A stretch of 64,000 nucleotides of DNA from Paenibacillus methanolicus. GTDB taxonomy: Bacteria > Bacillota > Bacilli > Paenibacillales > Paenibacillaceae. Made by a program: the position numbers and the translations under genes. Shown here in pieces: positions 58,126-64,000 of this stretch; the stretch's first letter is position 1, and each line of letters begins with the position of its first letter. The notes under the pieces are model-generated. The model saw only the letters and a program-made list of their open reading frames with translations, was not told where the DNA came from and did no database searches. Location of the stretch: NCBI RefSeq assembly GCF_008124765.1, contig NZ_VNHS01000007.1, forward strand, positions 310,001 through 374,000, given 5' to 3'.

Positions 58126-59166
58126 CTACTTCGAGCCTTCGATCGCCGCGAGCACGTCCTTGTAATCGGCGCGATATTCCTCGATCATCGGCTTGACCGC
58201 GTCCTGCCAAGGCTTAAGGTCGCTGACTTCGGTGACGGTGACGCCCGCCGCACGGACTTTGTCCTCCGATTCCTTCTCGAATTGCTTCCATTGTTCGCGC
58301 TGGTAGGCGATGGACTCGGTTGCCGCTTCCTTGATGATTTTCTTGTCTTCATCGGACAGCTTATCCCAAGTCACTTGGCTCGCCATAAGCACTTCCGGCA
58401 CGCGTTGGTGGCCGTCGACGATAATGTGCTTCGCCTGCTCGTAGTGCTTGGAGGTGAAGTAGCTCGGCCAGTTGTTCTCGGCCCCGTCGATGACGCCGGT
58501 CTGCAGCGCGTTGAACACGTCGCCGTACGGCATCGGCGTGGCGCTGGCGCCGAGCGCGTCCATCAGGTCGATGTTGACCTTGTTCTGGATGACGCGGATT
58601 TTCTTGCCTTTGAGATCCTCGATGCTCGTCACCGGCTCGCGAGTGTAGAAGCTGCGGGCGCCGGAGTCGTAGTAGGCGAGCCCCATGAATTTGGACGAGC
58701 TGAGGTCCTCCAGCATTTTCTGCGCTTCGGGGCCGTTCAGGAACTTCCATTCATGCTCCTCGTTCTCGAAAATATAAGGCAAACTGAACACGCCGAACGC
58801 CTTGTTGAATTCCGCCAGCGGGCCGGTGCTGACGCGGGTGAATTCGATCGCGCCGAGCTGCACCTGCTCGATGACCGCCTTCTCCTCGCCGAGCTGGGCG
58901 GAAGGGAATACCTCGATCTTGATCCGGCCGCCCGATTTCTCGCCCACGAGCTCGGCGAACTTCTTATCGGCCAGCGTCGTCGGGTAATCCGCCGGGTGAG
59001 ATTCGGCCAGGCGGAACGTATACGTCGGCTGCTTCTTCCCTTCGTCGCCGGAGGATGCGCCTTCATTAGCGGGAGCGTTGGCGTCATTCGCGCCGCTGCA
59101 CCCTGCGAGCATCGCGCCGGATACCAGAACTGCCGTCAGGACCCCAGTGAACCGTTTCATCTTCAT
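58126..59166 (-). CDS. dctP: TRAP transporter solute-binding lipoprotein DctP
   Basis: 346 residues. Lipobox: GAMLAGCSG. The DctP fold is clear: YTFRLAESHPADYPTTLADKKFAELVGEKSGGRIKIEVFPSAQLGEEKAVIEQVQLGAIEFTRVS, then YYDSGARSFYTREPVTSIEDLKGKKIRVIQNKVNIDLMDALGASATPMPYGDVFNALQTGVIDGAENN. The Arg of GKKIRV is the residue that salt-bridges the substrate carboxylate. The lipid anchor is normal for Gram-positive TRAP proteins. It is last in the order dctQ-dctM-dctP. KdgF next door suggests a uronate ligand. Confidence 0.93.
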   Translation of the reverse strand: MKMKRFTGVLTAVLVSGAMLAGCSGANDANAPANEGASSGDEGKKQPTYTFRLAESHPADYPTTLADKKFAELVGEKSGGRIKIEVFPSAQLGEEKAVIEQVQLGAIEFTRVSTGPLAEFNKAFGVFSLPYIFENEEHEWKFLNGPEAQKMLEDLSSSKFMGLAYYDSGARSFYTREPVTSIEDLKGKKIRVIQNKVNIDLMDALGASATPMPYGDVFNALQTGVIDGAENNWPSYFTSKHYEQAKHIIVDGHQRVPEVLMASQVTWDKLSDEDKKIIKEAATESIAYQREQWKQFEKESEDKVRAAGVTVTEVSDLKPWQDAVKPMIEEYRADYKDVLAAIEGSK

Positions 59167-59278
59167 CGTTCATCATCTCCTCAGTTATCGTTCGTCGTTC
59201 ATCGTCCATCTTCCTGTTTTGCGAATAATATCGTTGAAAGCGGATACATGTTGTAGGGAGAAAAGGTTCAATTTACGT

Positions 59279-60574
59279 TTACGGCGCGCCATTGACCAGA
59301 TGCGGCAGCCATAGCGATATTTCCGGGATATACGTAACGAGCAGCAGGGCGACGCACATGGCGAAGAAGAACGGCCAGGAGGCTTTGGTCGCTTGACTGA
59401 CCGGAACCTTGCCTATCGCGCACCCTATAAATAAGACGGTTCCAACCGGCGGGGTGATTAACCCGATGCCGCAGTTGAGGATCATGATGATGCCGAAGTG
59501 GACTGGATCGATGCCCAGCGCCGTGGCGACCGGCAGCAGAATCGGCGTCATGATCAGAATCATCGGCGCCATGTCCATCGGGAATCCGATGAGGAGCAGC
59601 AGCACGTTGATCATGAGCAGGATGACGGACGGGTTGTCCGAGACGCTCAGGAACATGTCGGTCAGCAGCACCGGCACCTTCAAGTAGGCGAGTATCCAGC
59701 CGAACGCGTCGGAGGCGGCGATCAGGAACAATACCATCGAGACGGTGCGGAACGTCCGCTTCAGCACGATGCCGATATGGCGGAGCGGGACATCGCGGTA
59801 GACGAAGAACGTCAGGATGAACGCGTACACGCAGGCGATCGCGCCGGCTTCCGTTGCCGTGAACCAGCCGCTGAGGATACCGCCTAGAATGATAACGCCC
59901 GTCATGAGCGAGAGGAAACCGTCGCCGATGATTTTGGGCACTTGCGACCATTTGATCGGCTCGCCCTTCGGATAGTTCCGCTTCACCGCGACCGAATACG
60001 AGATGATCATGAGCGTGAACATAAGCAGCAATCCCGGTACGATGCCCCCTAAGAATAGGTTGGAGACGGACACGCCGCCCGCGGCGACCGAGAACAAGAC
60101 TAAGTTGTGGCTCGGCGGGAAAATAACGCCTTGAATCGAAGCCGACGTCGTGACCGCGACGGCGTAATCCGCGTCGTAGCCTTTCTTCTTCATCGCCGGG
60201 ATGAGCACGGAGCCGATGGAAGACACGTCCGCCGCCGCGGATCCGGAGATGTTGCCGAAGAACATGCAGGCGACGCAGTTGACGAGCGCGAGTCCGCCGC
60301 GCACCGCCCCGACGAACAGCTGGGCGAAATTGACCAGCCGGACCGCCATGCCGCCGGCGCTCATGATTTGACCGGCGAGGATGAAGAACGGAATCGCGAG
60401 CAGCGAGAACGAATTGATGCCTTGAATCATGCGTTGTCCGACGACGACCCACGGCAGATCGAGGTAAATCATCGTGACGAGAGCCGACCCGGCAAGCGTA
60501 ATCGAGATCGGGAACCGCAGCAGCAGCAGGGCGATGAACGTGCCGGCTAGTATGATGAGCGCGATCGTATTCAC
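59279..60574 (-). CDS. dctM: TRAP transporter large permease DctM
   Basis: 431 residues with about 12 hydrophobic segments typical of the 4TMS/12TMS large subunit. Conserved blocks are AIPFFILAGQIMSAGGMAVRLVNFAQLFVGAVRGGLALVNCVACMFFGNISGSAAADVSSIGSVLIPAMKKKGYD, ASIQGVIFPPSHNLVLFS and the C-terminal GIGLITPPVGTVLFIGCAI. It forms the cation-coupled channel with DctQ. The start ATG overlaps the dctQ stop (60571-60574). A 112-bp gap separates it from dctP. Confidence 0.94.
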   Translation of the reverse strand: MNTIALIILAGTFIALLLLRFPISITLAGSALVTMIYLDLPWVVVGQRMIQGINSFSLLAIPFFILAGQIMSAGGMAVRLVNFAQLFVGAVRGGLALVNCVACMFFGNISGSAAADVSSIGSVLIPAMKKKGYDADYAVAVTTSASIQGVIFPPSHNLVLFSVAAGGVSVSNLFLGGIVPGLLLMFTLMIISYSVAVKRNYPKGEPIKWSQVPKIIGDGFLSLMTGVIILGGILSGWFTATEAGAIACVYAFILTFFVYRDVPLRHIGIVLKRTFRTVSMVLFLIAASDAFGWILAYLKVPVLLTDMFLSVSDNPSVILLMINVLLLLIGFPMDMAPMILIMTPILLPVATALGIDPVHFGIIMILNCGIGLITPPVGTVLFIGCAIGKVPVSQATKASWPFFFAMCVALLLVTYIPEISLWLPHLVNGAP

Positions 60575-61080
60575 GTCTTCGGCACCTCCTCGTCGATGTT
60601 TTCGTGGCGGATCGTCTCAATGCCGATCAGCTGAAGCAGGGTGTAAACGCAGATCATGACGCCGGTGATCGGCATAACGAGATACATCACGCTGTTCGGC
60701 AGCTTCGTCGCGGCGAGGGTGGACTCGTTCATGAGCACGGTGAAGTCCCAGCCGTTCTTCACGAGATACAAGCCGAAGCCGAACACCGCGATCAGGATGA
60801 CCTTGTCGATGACCCAATTCACCTTCTTCGGCAGCAGGTTGGTGAAGCTGTCCATCGCCAGATGAAGCTTCTCCCGGAACCCGATCGCAATGCCCATAAA
60901 GGAGAACCAGACCATGAGCAGCAGCGTCACCTCCTCCGACCAGAAGAAGACGAAGCTGAACAGCTTGCGGGTAATAACTTGAATCGTCACGATGACCACC
61001 ATAGCAACGATGGCGATTAACGCGAAATGTTCGAAGAACGAATCGATCGCCAGCGCTATTCGTTTTATGGTCTTTTTCAA
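60571..61080 (-). CDS. dctQ: TRAP transporter small permease DctQ
   Basis: 169 residues with four transmembrane helices. FALIAIVAMVVIVTIQVITRKLF, FWSEEVTLLLMVWFSFMGIAIGFREKLHLAMD and the C-terminal VMYLVMPITGVMICVYTLLQLIG are DctQ hallmarks (the WSEE.... motif). I take TTG 61080 as start because AAGGGGG lies about seven bases upstream; ATG 61122 would overlap the operator at 61122-61137. It is the first gene of the operon. Confidence 0.9.
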   Translation of the reverse strand: MKKTIKRIALAIDSFFEHFALIAIVAMVVIVTIQVITRKLFSFVFFWSEEVTLLLMVWFSFMGIAIGFREKLHLAMDSFTNLLPKKVNWVIDKVILIAVFGFGLYLVKNGWDFTVLMNESTLAATKLPNSVMYLVMPITGVMICVYTLLQLIGIETIRHENIDEEVPKT

Positions 61081-61121
61081 CCGGATGCCCCCTTTGCGAA
61101 AGTGCGATTTGCTAATGTCCA

Positions 61122-61137
61122 ATGTAAGTGCTTACAT
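61122..61137. promoter_or_regulatory. Palindromic operator ATGTAAGTGCTTACAT
   Basis: A 16-bp palindrome with 7-bp arms and TG centre, 41 bp before dctQ and between it and the divergent cupin gene. It fits the catabolite-responsive element pattern with one central mismatch, or a LacI/GntR-type operator. Its position suggests control of the TRAP operon and possibly kdgF. Confidence 0.6.
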
Positions 61138-61290
61138 GAACTAAGTGTACGGGAGGACGCCGGTTTTGATAATGCGGGCGGTTTTAGGTCTTTTTGTAAC
61201 TTTTTTAGGATCTGTTCCAAGTATCTGGTGCAAGGCGGGCGCGGACGGTATGATAATCTCGCAGATTACGCGCAGGGGAGGAAGATGGAG

Positions 61291-61614
61291 ATGGGGAAGG
61301 AATTGAACGTATGGGAGCCTGCCGAGCCGGGCGTGAAGCGCAAAATTTTCAATCCGGGCGAGTCGATCATGATGATGGAGGTCCACTTCGAGGAAGGGGC
61401 GGAAGGGTACCTGCACAGCCATCCGCATGAGCAATTCTCTTATTGCCTGGAGGGGCGGATCGAGTTCACGGTGGACGGGGAGAAGACCGTCATCGCGCAA
61501 GGGGAGACGATCTTTATTCCGGGCGGGGCGAAGCACGGATGCCGCGCGCTCGCGGCGAGCAAGCTGCTCGATACGTTCACGCCGCTGCGGCTGGATTTGC
61601 TGGGACGGGCGTGA
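61291..61614 (+). CDS. kdgF: KdgF-type cupin
   Basis: 107 residues of a single cupin barrel. WEPAEPGVKRKIFNPGESIMMMEVHFEEGAEGYLHSHPHEQFSYCLEGRIEFTVDGEKTVIAQGETIFIPGGAKHGCRALAASKLLDTFTPLRLDLL matches KdgF along its length, including the metal ligands HSHPHEQ and the later His of AKHGC. KdgF linearises the unsaturated uronates released from pectin or alginate. ATG 61291 lies nine bases after GGGGAGG; ATG 61285 is an alternative. It is divergent from the TRAP operon, implying a shared regulator. Confidence 0.85.
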   Translation: MGKELNVWEPAEPGVKRKIFNPGESIMMMEVHFEEGAEGYLHSHPHEQFSYCLEGRIEFTVDGEKTVIAQGETIFIPGGAKHGCRALAASKLLDTFTPLRLDLLGRA

Positions 61615-61718
61615 GCGGATAGGGCGTTCCGGTGCTCGCTTGTGAGGTGCGCGCGGATCGGTGACGCGTCAGGTGCTTCATCGGCGGGGATTGGAAGGAT
61701 GCGGCATATCAAAGGTAG

Positions 61719-61750
61719 GGCGCTCTCGTATCGCGGGGGCGCCTTTTTTA
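61719..61750 (+). terminator. Terminator after kdgF
   Basis: GGCGC/GCGCC stem with a large loop, followed by a run of seven T. Confidence 0.5.
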
Positions 61751-61855
61751 ACATATAGGAAAGTATAAGTTTCACGCCTATACTTCGGCCTATATGTCTC
61801 CGGAACGAAACTCGCCTCGCCTCAAAAGGCGGCGATAGCCGTTTCGCCTTGTGCG
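61750..61855. repeat. Structured intergenic element, copy B
   Basis: ACATATAGG/CCTATATGT with an inner AAGTATA/TATACTT stem and a loop containing TTTCACGCC, followed by CCGGAACGAAACTCGCCTCG..GGCGG..AGCCGTTTCGCCTTG. Order and core sequences match copy A at 26380-26545. Confidence 0.5.
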
Positions 61856-61923
61856 CGAAGCATATTCCGGATGAATATGGGATAAACCTATAACAGCAAT
61901 TATATATTCAACATCAGCAACTT

Positions 61924-61942
61924 TTTATTGTAAAACGATAAA
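61924..61942. promoter_or_regulatory. Likely operator of the DUF2975/XRE operon
   Basis: TTTATTGTAAAACGATAAA, with arms TTTATTGT and ACGATAAA (one mismatch) around AAA, 48 bp before the first gene. It is a candidate autoregulatory site for the XRE protein at 62482. Confidence 0.5.
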
Positions 61943-61989
61943 ACATGTGGTAAAGTCAAATTAACTTCAATCAAAGCGAGGGGCTTTTC

Positions 61990-62472
61990 ATGAAACGAGG
62001 AACAACGCTCTTTTTAAAGGCGGCCGTTATTCTCATGGGTATTCCGGTGCTGGCGCTGTGCATCTTCTTGGTGCCGGAGATCGCGGAATTTATCGTCGAG
62101 TTGTATCCGGATCATAAGTATTTGCAATATCTGATCTTTCTCATGTTCTATGGATCGGCGGTCCCGTTCTACATCGCGCTGTACCAGTCGTTCAAGCTGT
62201 TGATTTACATCGACACGAACCAAGCGTTCTCGGACCTGTCCGTGCTGGCGCTCAAGAACATTCGCAACTGCGCGCTGACCATTAGCGGCATTTTCGTGGT
62301 CGGTCTGCCGCTCTTCTATTTGATCGCGGAGCGGGACGATGCGCCGGGGGTTATCCTCATCGGCATGATCCTGATCTTTGCCTCCCTGGTCATTGCCGTG
62401 TTTGCCGCCGTGCTACAACGGCTTCTGCAAGAAGCGATTGCGATTAAATCCGAGAACGATTTGACGGTCTGA
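61990..62472 (+). CDS. DUF2975 membrane protein
   Basis: 160 residues with four transmembrane helices: LKAAVILMGIPVLALCIFLVPEIA, YLIFLMFYGSAVPFYIALYQSFKLL, ISGIFVVGLPLFYLIAE, and VILIGMILIFASLVIAVFAAVLQRLLQEAIAIKSENDLTV. The C-terminal end LL.EA..IKSENDLTV is diagnostic for DUF2975. These proteins nearly always precede a small YozG-type XRE regulator, as here. Their function is unknown. Confidence 0.88.
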   Translation: MKRGTTLFLKAAVILMGIPVLALCIFLVPEIAEFIVELYPDHKYLQYLIFLMFYGSAVPFYIALYQSFKLLIYIDTNQAFSDLSVLALKNIRNCALTISGIFVVGLPLFYLIAERDDAPGVILIGMILIFASLVIAVFAAVLQRLLQEAIAIKSENDLTV

Positions 62473-62481
62473 GGTGAGAAC

Positions 62482-62703
62482 ATGGCGATCATCATAAATA
62501 TTGACGTAATGTTGGCGAAACGGAAAATGAGCGTAACCGAGCTGGCGGATCGGGTCGGCATCACGATGGCGAACCTGTCGATCTTGAAGAACGGCAAGGC
62601 GAAAGCGGTTCGGCTGTCCACGTTGGAGGCGATTTGCAAGGCGCTCGACTGCCAACCGGGCGATCTGTTGGAGTATCGCAGCGACGAGGATGGCGGGGAT
62701 TAA
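62482..62703 (+). CDS. YozG-type XRE regulator
   Basis: 73 residues forming one HTH: IINIDVMLAKRKMSVTELADRVGITMANLSILKNGKAKAVRLSTLEAICKALDCQPGDLLEYR. The ITMANLSILKNGKAKAVR recognition region is typical of the YozG group. It starts ten bases after the DUF2975 stop and has GAGGTGAGA upstream. It probably represses its own operon and may be controlled by the membrane partner. Confidence 0.9.
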   Translation: MAIIINIDVMLAKRKMSVTELADRVGITMANLSILKNGKAKAVRLSTLEAICKALDCQPGDLLEYRSDEDGGD

Positions 62704-62744
62704 CGGCTAGCGGGAGGAATGGAATCCTGCTTCGCGATAAGAGT

Positions 62745-62777
62745 ACGGCAGCTGGCCAGATGGTCGGCTGCCGTTTT
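62745..62777 (+). terminator. GGCAGC-family terminator
   Basis: ACGGCAGC/GGCTGCCGT stem with TTT, after the XRE gene. Confidence 0.75.
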
Positions 62778-62788
62778 GCGTTTCAGGG

Positions 62789-62895
62789 GAAGTGAGCGCT
62801 GCGTTTGATGGCCCCGATTTGGTTTAAATGAGTTTCGATCTCCGTACGGAACAGCCGCTTCAGCTCCTCGACGCTGGACGTGGAGCGATGTTATT
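62789..62895 (-). pseudogene. Short coding remnant
   Basis: On the minus strand the frame reads STSSVEELKRLFRTEIETHL then NQIGAIKRSAHFP and stops. Stops lie just upstream and there is no start. It looks like the last 35 codons of a helical protein that has otherwise been lost. The family is unknown. Confidence 0.35.
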
Positions 62896-62970
62896 ATTTA
62901 GCATTTCCTGAAGGTGCGAAAGATAACGCAATTAATTGTGGATGAGGAGGCGTATTGTGTGGGGGGAAGT

Positions 62971-63294
62971 ATGAGCAAGATTAAACCTTTTTTCATGTTG
63001 GCGTGCTTTTTGCTGGTGTTTTCGGTTGTGGCTGTTTATCTTCCAGTAGGCGTTAGGCACGCGATAGCGCTGCTCCAAAGTTACCATGAAGCAGAGATGG
63101 ATGTTTCGAATAGGGGATTCGGTGGATTTGGTCTACTTATCGTTGCAGCGATCGCCATGATCGCGAATCTCACCGTCGGCAATCTCTTTCTGGGGGTTAT
63201 TTACTATTTGTTTATGATCAAAGAGCGGAATTTGCGTATTGTGATCATCGCAGTTGCGTTGTGGTCGTGGCAAGCGGTTCCTGCCAGTTTGTGA
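62971..63294 (+). CDS. Hypothetical membrane protein, 107 aa
   Basis: Three hydrophobic segments are seen: FFMLACFLLVFSVVAVYLPVGV, FGLLIVAAIAMIANLTVGNLFLGVIYYLFMI and LRIVIIAVALWSWQAV. ATG 62971 is close behind GGGGGGAAG; a GTG further upstream (62914) is possible. No family is recognised. It lies 38 bp before another membrane-protein gene that is interrupted, so the two may form an operon. Confidence 0.55.
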   Translation: MSKIKPFFMLACFLLVFSVVAVYLPVGVRHAIALLQSYHEAEMDVSNRGFGGFGLLIVAAIAMIANLTVGNLFLGVIYYLFMIKERNLRIVIIAVALWSWQAVPASL

Positions 63295-63332
63295 TTATTA
63301 TTTTTATGTGAATGTGCGGGGGAGTTACGACA

Positions 63333-63698
63333 ATGGTTCGAAGGGTCGCATTTCTGATTTTCATCATATTCATAACGAGTATATTATTTACGTTAATTCC
63401 GGGACGTGTTCTCGATGTTTTGAAATTGTTTTTCGATCATCGGCCTGAACCCGGTTTGGACATGTTACCCGCACTGCACGAGGAGCACACCGAAATTGCA
63501 TTTCGGATGCTGGTTATGAATTTTTTTTGGTAAGGCATCGTGTTCTTTCTATGGACGCGGTATATCGAAAATCAATGGAGGATTCGCCCGTTTCTGCAGG
63601 GTATCTTGATTGTGCTTCTCGTTTCGTTCTTCATCCAGTTGATTTGGAGCGTAAACGTGGAATATTCTTTGCCGCCGTTGGAGTATAACTTGGCGTGA
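63333..63698 (+). pseudogene. Membrane-protein gene interrupted by an in-frame TAA
   Basis: ATG 63333 opens MVRRVAFLIFIIFITSILFT, then LDVLKLFFDHRPEPGLDML and AFRMLVMNFFW, TAA at 63531-63533, then GIVFFLWTRYIENQWRIRPF and LQGILIVLLVSFFIQLIWSV in the same frame to TGA 63696. Reading through gives a protein of about 121 residues with three helices. One helix (MNFFW-GIVFFLW) spans the stop, which argues that the two parts were one protein. A single base change (for example TAT to TAA) explains it. Confidence 0.65.
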
Positions 63699-63828
63699 CG
63701 AACCAGGGGAAGATAATTTTTCAATATTCTAATTCCTGAAATCACCAAGTGCGAGATAATTATGCAGTCTGCTATAATCATAGCGGTATTCAGTAAATGG
63801 AGTCGACGGTTAGAGAGGACGTATTGGC

Positions 63829-64000
63829 ATGGGCACTTGGGGAGAAGGCATAACGCAAGACGATGTTGTTTTAGATGTAATAGGAACCTATCAGCATATT
63901 TTGAAATATACGCAGGATATCGCCGAAGCGACGCGCATTTGCTTGGAGAATTTCGGGGACGTATTGGAGGACGAGGACGAAGGACCTCTCGTATGGCTGG
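63829..64000 (+). CDS. DUF4259-like protein (partial, runs off the window)
   Basis: Only the first 57 codons are present. MGTWGEGITQDDVVLDVIGTYQHILKYTQDIAEATRICLENFGDV, ending at EDEDEGPLVWL, has the MGxWGxGxxxxDxxxD opening and the DEDEG.L.WL segment seen in DUF4259 and related proteins, which often occur in immunity-type clusters. GAGAGGA lies nine bases before the ATG. The 3' end is outside the window. Confidence 0.65.
   Translation, partial: MGTWGEGITQDDVVLDVIGTYQHILKYTQDIAEATRICLENFGDVLEDEDEGPLVWL

Larger units (their letters stand above)
61615..61989. other. Intergenic region with terminator, structured repeat and operator
   Basis: It contains a terminator-like hairpin (61719-61750), the structured element copy B (61750-61855) and an imperfect palindrome (61924-61942) in the promoter of the next operon. 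No coding sequence is seen. Confidence 0.45.

Overview
The window reads as a chromosomal segment of a spore-forming Firmicute of the Paenibacillus/Cohnella type. The evidence is the combination of a YesM/YesN two-component pair, a membrane-anchored AraC-type regulator overlapping a lipoprotein solute-binding protein, S-layer homology (SLH) domains, a BclA-like collagen-repeat exosporium protein, ECF sigma/anti-sigma genes, frequent TTG/GTG starts behind strong GGAGG sites, and many short hairpins of the GGCAGCCG..CGGCTGCC type after genes. I see no rRNA, tRNA, CRISPR array, phage module or intact transposase.

Layout. 1-11100 is an accessory stretch of small, unlinked genes, many of families known as or suspected to be immunity proteins against polymorphic toxins (DUF2750, CHY zinc finger-SUKH, DMP19, a 972-residue composite ending in DUF4241, Imm50), with an imine-reductase-like enzyme, an autoregulated XRE/membrane-protein cassette and a MepB-like gene. 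11468-13987 holds an HTH-DnaA_N fusion regulator and a metal-type cassette (UPF0060 membrane protein, MerR regulator, MerF-like CC protein, Cys-rich protein, DoxX-like protein) around a textbook MerR operator. 14079-22895 holds a TPR-SUKH-Imm51 protein, a PAF-acetylhydrolase-like esterase, a transglutaminase-like protein, a CPT-type kinase, an AlkZ/YcaQ-like glycosylase and a decayed SLH protein. 23401-37317 holds the BclA-like gene, a broken copy of the CHY-SUKH gene, an ECF sigma/anti-sigma pair, a divergent SDR/MerR pair, MarR with an epoxide hydrolase, a beta-lactamase-fold hydrolase, an ankyrin protein, DinB, GNAT and CPBP genes, and several gene fragments.

37618-54855 is dominated by surface and secreted proteins: an SBBP beta-propeller protein with a stand-alone copy of its C-terminal domain, a 1575-residue protein with two class A acid phosphatase domains, autotransporter-type repeats and three SLH domains, and a secreted EEP phosphoesterase with a jacalin-like lectin domain. 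The membrane AraC regulator with its solute-binding lipoprotein, a CysE-like gene with an internal amber codon, and an ArsR-controlled oxidoreductase follow. 54888-61614 is a sugar-acid module: YesN/YesM, a complete DctP-DctQ-DctM TRAP transporter and a divergent KdgF-type cupin, which together suggest uptake and use of pectin-derived uronates. 61990-64000 has a second XRE/DUF2975 cassette, a membrane-protein gene broken by an in-frame stop, and the start of a DUF4259-like gene.

Recurrent themes are orphan immunity-type genes without toxins, several gene remnants and in-frame stops, and at least three families of short non-coding repeats, including a MITE-like element in tandem pairs at two sites.
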